Assembly (NCBI GenBank): GCA_001599755.1
Contig: BCHX01000001.1
Location: 3,782,001 to 3,846,000, forward strand
Reading direction: 5' to 3'
From: Gliomastix tumulicola
Taxonomy: Eukaryota; Ascomycota; Sordariomycetes; Hypocreales; Bionectriaceae
Length of the DNA stretch: 64,000 bases
Below the pieces are notes generated by a model. It searched no databases and was not told where the DNA came from. It saw nothing but the letters and a program-made list of their open reading frames with translations. This document shows positions 42,609 through 54,235 of this stretch, piece by piece (the stretch's first letter is position 1; every line of letters starts with the position of its first letter). Both the position numbers and the translations under genes were made by a program.

Positions 42609-44981
42609 TCATGTAGCAGTGGCGGCATCGACAATCTCAAGGCCCTCGCCATCTTCCTTGATCCTGACCTCGGCCGTCTCGCCCATCCGCAGCTGTCCAC
42701 GGATGATCCTGTCGGCGAGGCCGTTGGCGATCTCGTTGGTGATGAGGCGGTTGAGCGGCCGGGCGCCGAAGCGCGGGTCATACCCACGCTCGGCGAGCCA
42801 GTCCCTGACGTCCAGCGGAACGGACAGGGTGATGCGCTTGTCGTCGAGGCGCTGCTGGAGCTCCCTGAGGCGGATGTCGACGATGTCGCGGATGGCGCTC
42901 CTGGCGAGACGCTTGAAGATGATGAAGGAGTCGATGCGGTTGAGGAACTCGGGCGGGTAGGCGGACGAGACGACATCCATGACGGCAGAGCGCACGGAGG
43001 GGTCGATGTCACCCGTGGGCGTCTCCTTGTAAGGGTGGCTGGGGTTGTGTCCGACGAGGATGTCGGCGCCCAGGTTCGAGGTCAGCACGATGATGGTGTT
43101 CTTGAAGTCCACCTTGTGACCCTGGGCATCCGTCAGGTAGCCCTCGTCCAGGACCTGGAGAAGCAGCGCAGAGATATCCCTGTGGGCCTTCTCGAACTCA
43201 TCAAAGAGCAGGACGGCGTAGGGCTTCCTCCGCACAGCTTCAGTCAGCTGGCCCGCGTCCTCGTAGCCCACGTATCCAGACGGCGCACCAATGAGCCGGG
43301 ACACGGTGTGCTTCTCTTGGAACTCGGACATGTCGAAGCGGACGACGGCCGACTCGGTCGAGAAGAGGAAGCTGGCGAGCTTCTTGCACAACTCCGTCTT
43401 GCCGACACCCGTGGGGCCCAGGAAGAAGAAGGACGCGAGCGGACGGTTCTCACCGCTGAGGCCCGCCCGCTGGAGACGCACGGCGTTGGATACGGCCTTG
43501 ATGGCGTCGTCCTGACCCTTGACGTTCTCGCTGAGCGTGTCCTCCATGTGGACGAGCTTCTCGATGTGGCCCGACGTCAGCTTGGCGACGGGGATGCCAG
43601 TGATGCGGGAGACAACCGTGGCGATGTCATCCGGGGTGACGGAATCGTGCACAAGAGCCTCGTCGCCGCTCTCGGGGTCCACTTCACCTTCCTTGGGTAG
43701 CTTCTGCTCGAGGCTGGGGATGGTCCCGAAGCGTAGCTCGGAGGCCTTGGCGTAGTTTCCTTCCCGCTGGGCCTGCTCGAGCTCGAACTTGGCCTTGTCG
43801 AGGTCCTCCTGGATCTTCTTGACGGACTCGATCTCCGACCTCTCCTTCTCCCAGCGACTGTTGAGCTCGGCAAGCTGCTCCTGGTGCTTCTTGAAGTCCT
43901 CTTCCAGCTTCTCGCGGCGTTCCTTGCTGGCGACGTCTTTCTCCTTGCGCAGACTCTCGAGCTCGATCTGGATAGTCATGATCTTGTGATCCAGGCGCAT
44001 GATATCCTCTGGCTTTGACTCGTGTTGCAGCTTCAGGTGGCTTGCTGCCTCATCCATCAAGTCGATTGCCTTATCAGGCAGGAAGCGGTCCGTGATATAT
44101 CGGTTTGACAGCGTCGCCGCGGCCACCAGAGCGCCGTCGTTGATGCGGACACCATGGTGCACCTCGTACTTGTCTTTGATACCACGTAGAATGCTGATCG
44201 TGTCTTCGACGGATGGCTCGCTGACAACGATTGGTTGGAAGCGTCTTGCGAGCGCGACATCCTTTTCAATGAGACGGTACTCAGCGAGCGTCGTGGCTCC
44301 GCAGCATTGCAGCTCACCACGTGCGAGCGCCGGCTTCAACAGGTTCGAGGCGTCGATGGAACCCTCGGCCTTGCCGAGACCCAACAGCGTGTGCAATTCG
44401 TCGATGAACAGAATGACCTCGCCCTCCGCCTTCTGCACCTCGTCCAACACCTTCTTCAGCCTCTCCTCGAAGTCTCCCCGGAACTTGGCGCCGGCGATGA
44501 GGGAGCCGAGATCCAGACTGATGACCCTTTTGTTCTTGATGCTCTCGGGAACATCTCCACGCACGATTCGAAGGGCGAGGCCTTCCAGGATAGCTGTCTT
44601 GCCGGTACCGGCGTTGCCAATGAGCACCGGGTTATTCTTCGTCCGTCGCGACAGGATCTGAATTGTCCGTTGGATCTCCGCGTCCCTCCCAATGACGGGA
44701 TCCAGCTTGCCGTCCTTCGCCCTCGCCGTCAGGTCGATACCGAATTGCTCCAGCGCTGGCTTCTCCTCGCCTCCGCCCATATCCATGCGATGGGTGCCGC
44801 CGGGCGGGTGTGGTCGGCGTCCATTGGAATAGCTTCGTATAGCTAAGCTAGGTAACAGTCGAAGCGAAGGAGTCGGTCGAATAGCTGTGGTTGCTCTTGG
44901 TAGATTCGTTCGTGTTGTCGCTCTCGCAGACCCGGCGGCGAGGCGCTGGGCCGAAGAGATAGCTTGTCTCCGAGCTTGCAT
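42609..44981 (-). CDS. HSP78: Mitochondrial ClpB-type disaggregase Hsp78
   Basis: A 790-aa intronless frame from the ATG at 44981 (MQARRQAISSAQRL); the longer open frame begins at TTG. The first ~50 residues are Arg/Ser/Ala-rich with no acidic residue, a mitochondrial presequence. The protein begins its conserved part at GIDLTARAKDGKLDPVIGRD and lacks the N domain of Hsp104/ClpB, as Hsp78 does. AAA-1 Walker A is GNAGTGKT (122-129) with VILFIDELHTLLG as Walker B; a coiled-coil middle domain (about 370-460) follows; AAA-2 has GPTGVGKT and VLLFDEFEKAH, with the arginine-finger region YDPRFGARPLNR. It reactivates aggregated matrix proteins with mitochondrial Hsp70. A heat-shock-element-like site lies 159 bp upstream. 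Very secure. Confidence 0.96.
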   Translation of the reverse strand: MQARRQAISSAQRLAAGSARATTRTNLPRATTAIRPTPSLRLLPSLAIRSYSNGRRPHPPGGTHRMDMGGGEEKPALEQFGIDLTARAKDGKLDPVIGRDAEIQRTIQILSRRTKNNPVLIGNAGTGKTAILEGLALRIVRGDVPESIKNKRVISLDLGSLIAGAKFRGDFEERLKKVLDEVQKAEGEVILFIDELHTLLGLGKAEGSIDASNLLKPALARGELQCCGATTLAEYRLIEKDVALARRFQPIVVSEPSVEDTISILRGIKDKYEVHHGVRINDGALVAAATLSNRYITDRFLPDKAIDLMDEAASHLKLQHESKPEDIMRLDHKIMTIQIELESLRKEKDVASKERREKLEEDFKKHQEQLAELNSRWEKERSEIESVKKIQEDLDKAKFELEQAQREGNYAKASELRFGTIPSLEQKLPKEGEVDPESGDEALVHDSVTPDDIATVVSRITGIPVAKLTSGHIEKLVHMEDTLSENVKGQDDAIKAVSNAVRLQRAGLSGENRPLASFFFLGPTGVGKTELCKKLASFLFSTESAVVRFDMSEFQEKHTVSRLIGAPSGYVGYEDAGQLTEAVRRKPYAVLLFDEFEKAHRDISALLLQVLDEGYLTDAQGHKVDFKNTIIVLTSNLGADILVGHNPSHPYKETPTGDIDPSVRSAVMDVVSSAYPPEFLNRIDSFIIFKRLARSAIRDIVDIRLRELQQRLDDKRITLSVPLDVRDWLAERGYDPRFGARPLNRLITNEIANGLADRIIRGQLRMGETAEVRIKEDGEGLEIVDAATAT

Positions 44982-45607
44982 CGTGAACAGGCTACGCGGA
45001 CGGGACAGCAATATTTGGGAGATGAGAAATCCGAATTAATTGCTTCGGAACGTGGAAGATCGCCAGAAATAAATAGACATGATGCGCCCTGCAAAGACAC
45101 GAGAGTTTCCCCTTACCTCGACTCCACAGAGAGAAGCAATTCCAGAACAAGAGGCCCCGGCCAACAGAAGCGTCACCATCGCCGCCGAAGCATCTTCTGG
45201 CACTTTCCGGCGACCTCGGGCATCATCGGCCCTGCAGCAGTCTACTACTAGCACTATCGAGGGGGGGATAAGATAAGAGGTCATATCCACTTCGATAAGC
45301 CCACCCACACTATCTTATCAGCTCGCACAATCACGTGTTTCCAGCCCCATGCTCTCCCGGGTAGGCGGACGTCTCGCAGTCCCGCTATCACGAAGAAGGT
45401 TTAGCGCCAGAGGGTTCACATTTTTGCTTGCCCACACAAACTCGTTTAGCGCCCTTCACAAACAATTCCAACATTTCGCCGGCCCGTAGCCATCACCAAC
45501 CTGCAACTGCCCTTCCTTTCCCCCTTGCCCCCTCCTCTCTCTCAACCATCCCACCCCCTCAATTCGAACCTTCATTCTCCTCCAGAGAGTGAACGACAAG
45601 TCACAAC
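44982..45607. promoter_or_regulatory. Divergent promoter region HSP78 / RPL6
   Basis: The 626 bp between two starts hold both promoters. TTCCAGAA at 45140-45147 forms a two-unit heat shock element (TTCnnGAA) with a further GAA at 45134-45136 at a four-base gap. An AAATAAATA stretch near 45065 could serve as a TATA-like element for HSP78. The side near RPL6 is pyrimidine-rich, common in ribosomal protein leaders. Confidence 0.5.
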
Positions 45608-46675
45608 ATGTCGTCGAAGCCCCAGACCAAGACGTTCGGCAAGTCGACCCGGGAGGTGCCCGCCTCCGCGGACAAGGCTAAGAAGTGGTACAACGCCGAA
45701 GACGAGCCTCAGGCTAAGGATGTGAGTGCTCTCTTGCCAGTTCTGAGGATTGTGTGTTCTTCAGCATTCGGAGGACTCTCTGGGAATGGCCAGCATGCGA
45801 TCTGGGAAATGGGAGCAAGAGAGGTCAGCTGAGGGCCGGCTTCGGGGAGCTTGCATGACCCCTCGGGGGGGGAAGCAAGGCGCTCCTCGTCGATATCGAC
45901 TTTCCGACTCGCGATGCATACAAGAAAGAGGCGGAACGGGCGACCATACGGGATATGGCTGGATGATCTTGCTCCCACGAATTCCCAATACTGTCATTCC
46001 TGGGGGGCTTCCAAAGGCGCACGACACAATACATACCTACGAGCCAAGCCAAACACATATACTGACCACAACTTCTCTCCCAACAGGTCCGCAAGGCCAT
46101 CCGCCCCTGGGCTCCCAGGAAGACCCTCCAGCCCGGCACCGTGCTGATCCTCCTCGCCGGCCGCTTCCGCGGCAAGCGCGTCGTGCTCCTCAAGGCCCTC
46201 GACCAGGGTGTCCTCCTCGTCACGGGCCCCTTCAAGATCAACGGCGTGCCCCTGCGCCGGGTCAACGCCCGCTACGTCATCGCCACCTCGTACAAGGTCG
46301 ACATCTCGGGTCTGGATCAGAAGAAGGTGGACGAGATCTCGGCGCCCAAGTACTTCACCGCCGAGAAGGCCAAGGAGAAGGCCGGCGAGGAGGCTTTCTT
46401 CAAGCAGGGCGAGAAGGTTCAGGTATGAATTTGCCAAACCCGAGTGCAGACGGGACTGCAGTGGACGTGAACAAGTCCGGAGTTTTAGAGCAAGATGGCT
46501 AACATGTTGTGTGCTTGTACAGAAGAAGGAGATCAGCAGCTCCCGCGCCGCTGACCAGAAGGCCGTCGACAAGGCCCTCATCGCCAACATCAAGAAGGTC
46601 GACCTCCTCCCCAGCTACCTCGCTAGCTCCTTCTCCCTGCGAAAGGGTGACAAGCCCCACGAGATGTCTTGGTAG
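45608..46675 (+). CDS. RPL6: 60S ribosomal protein eL6
   Basis: Exons 45608-45721, 46087-46422 and 46523-46675 encode 200 aa. Landmarks: VRKAIRPWAPRKTLQPGTVL at the start of the KOW-like fold, AGRFRGKRVVLLKALDQGVL, TGPFKINGVPLRRVNARYVI, and the terminal LPSYLASSFSLRKGDKPHEM then SW. It is a structural protein of the large subunit on the solvent face. The first intron is long for this genome (365 bp), as usual in fungal ribosomal protein genes; I searched it for C/D boxes and found none convincing. Divergent from HSP78. Very secure. Confidence 0.97.
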
Positions 46676-47327
46676 ATTGGCGGTCTCATTTCATTGCGGA
46701 AGAAAGAAGAAAACCATACACACACACACAACCTCCCCCCTTCCAAGCGGATTGTAATACTCTACAGAAAGGAACGAGACACCCAATCATTTCGAATATG
46801 AAGAGGCAACACACGTCTGCTTGGGATTCTCCGCAAAGAAGAAATGAAAACCACACACAATCAACCAATGACGTCTTTGTTTTTTCCACTATCCAAAAAA
46901 AAAAAGAGAGCGGGAAGGGAAGGTGTCTCGAGGGATGTCTTTGCTTTTTTTTCTCTCTTCCATCAGTCCCTGGGAGCACCAAAAAGAACGGGATTGAAAC
47001 GCGCAACGAAACCACACGGGTGTTGTAGAACGGGAAAGGGTCTCCGAAATGGGCTGGTTTGGCCAAATTGCATTTTAAAGTCGAAGGCATCGGTCACATT
47101 TTGGCGTCTGTAATCAGGTTTTACAGTCAAAAAACAAAAAAAATCACAACCAGCATGAACTTCTAAACCATGGTGTGCTGTTTGTTCCCTATGTGAGACG
47201 ACACTCGGACAGTGGACAGCCCAGCTGTCGTACTAATAGCTTGTGTATTCGTCTTGGTGTATTTGATTTTTAATCTTTCTGCATCTCTCTAACCCTCTAT
47301 TGTACACAGTATCTCTCTGCTCTCATC
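46676..47327. other. Convergent intergenic region (RPL6 / DPP3)
   Basis: 3' regions of two convergent genes, with a CA repeat near 46719-46730 and A/T runs near 46896-46950. No gene is supported. Confidence 0.5.
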
Positions 47328-49826
47328 TTACAGGTTGCGATCAGCCCAGCTCTTGATCATACCAGCCGGCGACGCCTCGTAGTGGCCAATCGCGACCTTG
47401 CCGGACGCCTCGTCCAGGGTGGTGTTGGCCTGCACAAAGACCTTGCGAGGCTGCTTGTTCTTGAGCACGATCTCGCGGACCTTGGTGCCCCAGAAGTCGA
47501 GTCCGACAGTGGTCATGTCCACGTAGAACTCGGTACCGACAGCAACATCGGCGGTCGACTTGTAGACGTGAAGCTTCTGGAGGTACTTGCCAACGGCATC
47601 GCGGCCGGCCGTGAGGATCTTGGAGCGGTCCAGCTTGATCGTCAGGTCGGAGAGGTCGTCGGCCTTGTAGTCTAGCTTGCAGAAGTCATCGCCGGCCTCG
47701 AGGAAGCACCTGAGGATGGAGAAACGAGCCTGGCTGTGCGCCTGGCCCCATTTCTGGCTCTTGGGATCCCACATCTCGAGCGAGGCGAGGCCGGCCCTGG
47801 CCATGGACAGGTACGAGGCGTACAGCACGTCACCAGCCTCGCCATCCATGTCGACGGAGCCATCGCCGAAGCCAAAGATCTTGAGCGCGGAGAACTCGCA
47901 GCCGAGATACATGGCCACCAGCTCGGCGCGGCACTCCTCGTACGAGGCGGCGATGCTGCCGAAGACGGAGCCCCAGGTCTGGCCGGGCTTGTACCAGGTG
48001 GTGATGGGCTTGTCGGTGACAGGGCTGACGGGCGGGTTCGACTTGTCGAAGTTGAAGGTGCCGGGGGACGTCTCCTGCAGGAGCTTGCCGCAGCCGTGGC
48101 CGGTGAGCTCGTGGAGGCCGACCTGAACCTCGAAGGAGGCGTCGCGGTACTTCTGGTAGACCTCGAGGTCTTCGTCGCGGATGAAGGGGATCTTCTCGTT
48201 GGGTGCCTTGGCACTCATGACGTTGCCGAGAGAGACGTTCTTGAAACCCTCGGTCTGGCGGATATCATCGTAGTTGGGACTGTGAACTAGTCAGCTAACT
48301 TGGAGATGAAAAACGTTGGACACTATGCACCACTTACATGTTGATGCCAGCGGGGATTCCGGAGCCGCCAAAGGTCAGGACTTCGAGAGAAGTAAAGTCA
48401 GGGGAGAGGAACTTGTCCTTCTCGAACTCGGCGCCCCAGGGAAGAAGGGGGATGAACGCCGGGGCAGAGGAGACCAGCTCCCCAAAGGCACGGGTCCGCT
48501 CCATGTTGACCATGGAGGCGAATCCCTCCCACTCACCACGGACGCCAGCCGGGTCACGGTAGGTCTCGATGAAGCCGATGTTGCACTCGACCATGGGGCC
48601 CTTGTCCTTGATCCAGTAGCGCTGGCTGTCCTTGAAGGCCTCGAGAGAGCCGGTCTCGAACGACTTGGCGTACGCCTGGTGCATCTTGGCCTGGTTGTCG
48701 TTGTCCGCGTTGACGACGGCCTGCTTCATATACTCGGTGATGCTCTTCATCTCCGCCGCGTAGTCGCCGTACGTGAGCTTGATCGTCTTCCCGGCCAGGA
48801 GGCCATCCTCGAGCGTGAACTGCGTCTCCTTGCCGATGTCTCCTCCCTCGGCGGGGGCCTCGGTGATGGCGGACGCGATGAGGATCTCGAAGGTGCCGTC
48901 GGCGTTCTTCCTCAGCCTCGTGTTCTCGGGCAGCAGACCCTTCTTCTCCATCCAGCCCGAGACGGCCTCGATCTCGGCCTTGGTGATGCCGGGCGAGTCC
49001 GGGTAGTACGTCGTCATGTGGCCGGCGTCGGGGAAGCCCAGGTGCAGGGCGGCGGGGTCCTCGGCGCTGAAGATGCCGCCCTTGGTGGCGGCGTAGAACT
49101 TGGACGCCTCGGGCGAGGTGGCGGCCAGGGCGGCGACGCTCTTCTCGCTGCAGCGGGGGATGAACTTGGAGTCGCCGAAGCTCTTGTAGTTGCCCGTGTT
49201 GCCGAGGAACATGGCCGCGTACTCGAGGAAGCTGGTGAGCTCGGCGTCGTCGACGCCCGCCTTCTTGGCGAGGCCGTTCCAGTCGCCGCCCGAGGCGTTG
49301 TGCAGAGCGATGATCAGGTCATAGATGGGCTCTGACTCGGGCGAGAGCTGGCGGAGGACGATCCTCGTGCCAGCAAACGAGGCTCTGTCCAAGGCATGTC
49401 AGAGCGGGGGAGGGGTAACCGATTCATGCACACACAAAGACAACAACAAACAGGACGACGACCGACATGGAGGGAAAGCTGCCGAAACAGCGCGAAAACG
49501 GGCCGAGATGAGATGTGAGAAGATGCGGATGAGGTGACCTACTTGCTGATGAAGTGCGCATAGCGCTTCTGCTTGTCATTGAGAGCCTCAAAGTGCTTCT
49601 CAATCTCCAGCCGGACGACGGTGGGCGGCTGGTCCGCCAGGTAGTGGGTGAGCTCCTGGGCGTTCATGGTGGTGGATGAAAATCTCTGATGGTGCTGCTG
49701 CTGTGTGAGATTGAAGAGACGATGTGCAGCTGGACGCGTCGCGGGCAGTGAAGGTCGGAGGGCTGCGAGTCTCAGGGATGCAGGCAGTCTCCTTATAAGA
49801 AGAGAAGGTAACGGGAGGGGAGGCAT
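47328..49826 (-). CDS. DPP3: Dipeptidyl peptidase III (M49 zinc metallopeptidase)
   Basis: Exons 49543-49826, 48338-49384 and 47328-48279 encode 760 aa from the ATG at 49826, or 707 aa from the in-frame ATG at 49667 (MNAQELTHYLADQPP). The shorter form matches the usual DPP III length. The extra 53 residues are Arg/Leu/Pro-rich without acidic residues and end RFSSTT, a plausible mitochondrial presequence. Catalytic motifs are HELTGH (long-form residues 500-505; the family HExxGH) and EECRAE (558-563) supplying the third zinc ligand. GINIPNYDDIRQ, split by intron 2 (58 bp), is also typical. The enzyme removes dipeptides from the N-terminus of short peptides. Intron 1 is 158 bp with a GTAGGT donor. 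Identification is very secure; the start choice is open. Confidence 0.95.
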
Positions 49827-52800
49827 CAAAGCGAGACGCGGCAAGGGCGGATTCCTGTGAGGCGGCGTCTGTTGCTGCAGAGTTCGTCATTCGCTGGCAG
49901 GTGCCCTTTGTTCGGGGCACTGAAGCATGACGGCGTCACGCTTTAGGCGGCCACGGCCTGTGCCCCAGGCGCTGGCAGGGCGTTGGAACGGGCTGCTGAT
50001 TTGGCCGCCTAGCCCCCATAAGCGCTGGGGTTTTAGCGGCCCGTCCCCTGAGCCCTGGGCCTAAGGCCGCCTGAGGCCGCTGGACGCTGGCGGTCGACAT
50101 CCAATCCAATCCCCATGGGGCGACAAGAGGTCGGCATGGGACTGCGCCAGGGCTGAACAGGTTCGCAAGGCAAAAGGACGCCGGCGCCCGGTGCTCGACA
50201 ACGGCGGCTCATGTCGTCGCCCGACTTAGGTGCTAAGTCTCGGGAGATGCACTCTCGAGAACGTGAATGGGGAAAGGCAGCGAGGCTCCTGTCATTTATA
50301 TGTTCCATCTCTCTGTGGCGCCCTCCACGCTCTCATCCACGTTGCAAGATAGCTACCCTACATCGTTTTCCCCATCCTAGCCCGCACTCTGACGACAGGC
50401 AGCTCACACAGCATGCACCAATCGATGACTACTCTCACGGGTTAACGAGATAGGAAGTCGGTCACGCTCGAAATTTCAGCGTACCTCTCCAGAAACTGGT
50501 CGTCGAGGAGAGCGAGCATGACTTATTTATTATCACCGATCCTCGGTGAACGAGTAGGTGAAAGAACGTGCTGCGTAATCCTTTCGGTCCTTCTCAGCCG
50601 AAAAGACGAGGCGTAGATGGCCTACTCAAGATGCTCCAACACACGCACGACGCAACAGTCATCAATAAGATGCATCTTCGCATGCACGTGTATTGGTCAT
50701 TGATGCACGGATTATGTCCGGGGGCGAGAATGCCCCGATGTCATGTAAATATGTCCGGTTGAGGTCAGGCTCACCCTTGTCACTACCCGAGCCGAGGACT
50801 ACGAGTAGCCCATGCCCTTTGACGTAAGCCAACAATCGGTCGAAAGAAAGAAAGAGCGGTTGAGGGGATCCTATCGGCCTCAACCTAATCACGGGGAAAA
50901 GGTAGACGGATCCGACCAGCTCCCCAGCGTATTCGGACATGACCCGACCCTCGGTGGTCAATGGAACATCGGGGAAGCCACCTTGGCTGTACCGAATGGG
51001 AAGCCCGCGCCGAATTTTCCGGAATCTGTACCGATTGAACTTGACCACTTGTGTGGCAGGGACGGTCTAGCCAGAGGGCACAAAGACTCAGACGGACAGA
51101 GGGTGAGTGGGCGGTGTGACGTTCGGCGTCTCAGAGACCATCTCGCCCCCGGCTAAGTAGGGCCTTTGCACACCCCCGTTTAGCGTCGAGGCCATGAGTC
51201 CGGCGGGAGCCACCCTGGGCTTCCGAGGCTCTGTGCCTGACTCGACACGCTAGAAGGATTGCTTAGCAGGCCTTTAGGAGGTCAGCAGGTACGAATAGCC
51301 TGGCACGCCTGGGCCCTCATTAGGGCAACGTCCCTATAGGAGTCTCGCAAGCTGGGTAAACCCCCACGCATCAGTGGGGGAGAGGACTCTGGAGGGGCTG
51401 GAGGGGGGCAGAGAGTTGACCGGGGAGGGGAGGGGTGTGTGTGTGCTTTTCTCTCTCCTCACTCCGGATTCTCACCACAAGGAATATTTTCCCCTTCCGA
51501 GACACACGCGATGGGACGGAGGACTTCCTGGAAACCCGATCGATTTGGCTCGTGCACATGGATCGCGTGCTGAGATTCCGTGCTTGTGTGCGCCCTGGTA
51601 GATGTTCTGCATGTGCCTTGCCGTGCCACTGTCACCCTTCTATTCGGCTAAAGTCTCGCTGCGACCTGGACCTCGTGGAAGTCCGAGAAAATCGGGGTCT
51701 CCGGTGGCCGGCCATCGAATTCGAGTCTTGCAAGCCTGGTACTTGCAGATATTATTCGCCTCAGGAGTCAGGACCTGTTGATATCTCTCATTCTGCCGGT
51801 CGCCGGCCGATCCTGTTGGAAATCCGCAATTCCTGCTCATTTCGGGTCGGGTATTTATACGAACAGGGTGGCACGCAGCCTCACCGGTGCTGTCTCGCCC
51901 CTGTTGCGGATAACTGCGAGTGGCAGGTATCTAGTATCAAGCTCTCTCTCACCCTCCCCCCCCTCGTCCTTCCCGTCCCGTCCCAGCGAAGATCAACTGC
52001 AGAAAGACGTCCCGCGATCACCCGGTGGGATGGAACCGAAGTATGGTAGCATGGCTGGAGATCGTCGAGCCGCTGTATCTCGGTCATTGGTTGTCTCCCA
52101 CCCTGCCTGCATGAAGTTCTAGATGCAAGCCGGCCACATGGACTGGACACTTCCCTGTCGCGATTGAGGCTCTCCGAGCAACAGGTAGGTCTCGGATTCT
52201 CAAGGGTTGTGTGGTTGATGCAGTCCTGTCGTCTCGTTTGCTCTTCGCTTAGACGTTTTCTTTGGCTTGTCTTGGTCGCCTTCGGCATCTCGGAGTGTCC
52301 TTGGTCGAGGTCGGACCCAACCCTATCCCTCAAGGACTCCAAAACGGGTCGAAGATGTCATGATCCATTATCCATGGGTCTTACTGTAGCTACGAAATGC
52401 AAGCCATTGCGATAGTGAGGCTGTCACTCCCCCACGAGACGCCAAGGTGCTGGGTAAAGGAGGGTGTCGCCCGGTGGTGCCAGCCAGGTTTCTTGTTGAT
52501 TGCTATGCAGAGTAAGCCTGGCAAGTCGTGTAATGAGCTGACGGATCCCTATATTGCGGACATGCGCATCACGATGCTGGACAAGCTCTCCCCTGCATTC
52601 GGCAATCCGGGTCAGCTGCAAACGACAAGACCTGGAATACCTGCGTCTTGTCGCTCTCGCAGCCTCGCACGAAATCAACGTCATGTTCGGGTTTGGATTG
52701 TCGCTTCTCCGGGCGGCGTGCACGCCAGCCAGACCATATTTGTTATTAGTCGCACACCCTGGCACGCCTGGGCAGCTCAGCACCAGGAGACGACCGACGG

Positions 52801-54235
52801 CCGGCTGCTCAGTGCTCACCGCCCCGCTGGGAGTTGGCTCTGGGATTCGCTATGTCGGGATTCTAGTGCACGCACTAGCCACCCAGAGCACACGGAGTTG
52901 GGGCCAGCAGGGTGGGCTTTTGCTGCTTGTTGCTTGTCCCCCAGGGAATGTCGGGCTGAGGTCGACTCTCAACCCCCCATACCGTTCATGACGACACTTG
53001 ACCAGTCTGGGCAATCGATGGCGGAGAATGATGGGGAGAAGTGGAAATCTGCGATTCACAGTCAGCCACCATCGGTCCACAGCCACTGGTAATCATCGCT
53101 GGCGCCGCCTGTGTGTTCCAAGTGCCTGCTCACCGTCTCGTGCCTGGATTTTACCCAGACTTGCCTCCCTTTGTCCAGACCAGCTGGAAATCGGCTTTAT
53201 CCTTCCACCAATGGACGCACCTGACGGAGGGCAGTGGGACTGCGATACGGTGCGAATAAATTAACTTGGGAAGTATAAAACTGTCCGTCTCAGTCCAAGG
53301 CAGGACCCGCTCCAGCGTGCCTTCCATCCGTTCAGTGACAAGCGGGTAAAGGTAACAGGTAGCCCAGAGGCAGGTACGAAGGTACCCCAACTAAAAGTTT
53401 GCACTCCAGCTCTTTCCCACGGGAGGCTTGGTGTGCTTGGTGTGCTTGGTCTGTGTCTTGAGAAGGGAAAGAGCCCCCGAGAGAGGCGACTTTTAGTGAC
53501 TCGCACACCACACCACCTGGCAAGGGCGTCCCAAGTACCCGTGCCCGTACCCCCTTCCTTCCCCGGCCTTACTGCCCTTGCTGTTTGTGGTGCCTGCCCG
53601 TGACCTGGAAGTCAGTTGCAGGCATCGTCGACCAAAACCAAATTACCCGTGCCAGAGGAAAGCCTGCTGGACGTGCGTATATTAAACCGACACCCCCCAT
53701 TGTCTCCCTCATAATAAAATCTCAGATTGCCGCGCTTGCTTTTGGCTCTTCTCCGTTAATCTATTTAATTGTCTTCCTTACTAACCGCTTGTCACTTGAC
53801 CTGTCTCTTATATCTCGCTTCCCTTCGCCTCCTTTCCTTTGCTGTTGTTTGCTCTGACGCTCAGTGACTGGACTGCTTCGCCTCACTTACACGACCTTGA
53901 CGACTGACCCCGGACACGTTGCCGCTTCCCCAAGCAGCAAGCAGCATTCGCTGACGCAAACATCGGGCCAACCTTGTTCACCGGCATTTTATATTATATT
54001 ATAGAGGATCATCCAGCCTTTGATTTTCGTCTTGCATCCGTCCACTATCTAGATCGGCCACTCGGAGAATAAGGTTCCCTCGGTCAAAGTCCAACCCAAC
54101 GCATAGAGACGACTAAGACAAGGGGAAAGGACGAACATCGATATCATCATCACTGTTACCATCAAAAAAAAAAAAAAAAGAACAAANANAAGAAGGCACC
54201 ACTGTCACCACCAGACCAGAACCGGCACGCGAGCC
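49827..54235. other. 4.4-kb gene-free region (DPP3 / gluconokinase)
   Basis: This is the longest region without a supported gene. It contains promoters of the two divergent flanking genes. Open frames up to about 230 aa (for example 52397-53092) lack domains, splice context and steady composition. A short phrase GGCACGCCTGGGC occurs at about 51302 and again near 52761. Pyrimidine tracts and a 14-base-plus A run with two N bases (54165-54190) precede the gluconokinase start. A long leader or a noncoding transcript is possible but not shown. Confidence 0.5.

Noticed and set aside
45722..46086. Possible snoRNA in RPL6 intron 1 (GGATGATC near 45961, CTGA near 46062)
   Set aside because: The C-like box is off consensus, there is no terminal stem, and no rRNA-antisense stretch was recognised.
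48316..49335. 339-aa open frame antisense to DPP3
   Set aside because: Shadow of the DPP3 second exon; Val/Leu/Gly/Asp-rich composition with no motif.
50662..51048. 128-aa minus-strand frame considered as an organelle-derived fragment
   Set aside because: Base composition is like the surrounding nuclear DNA and no mitochondrial gene is recognisable.
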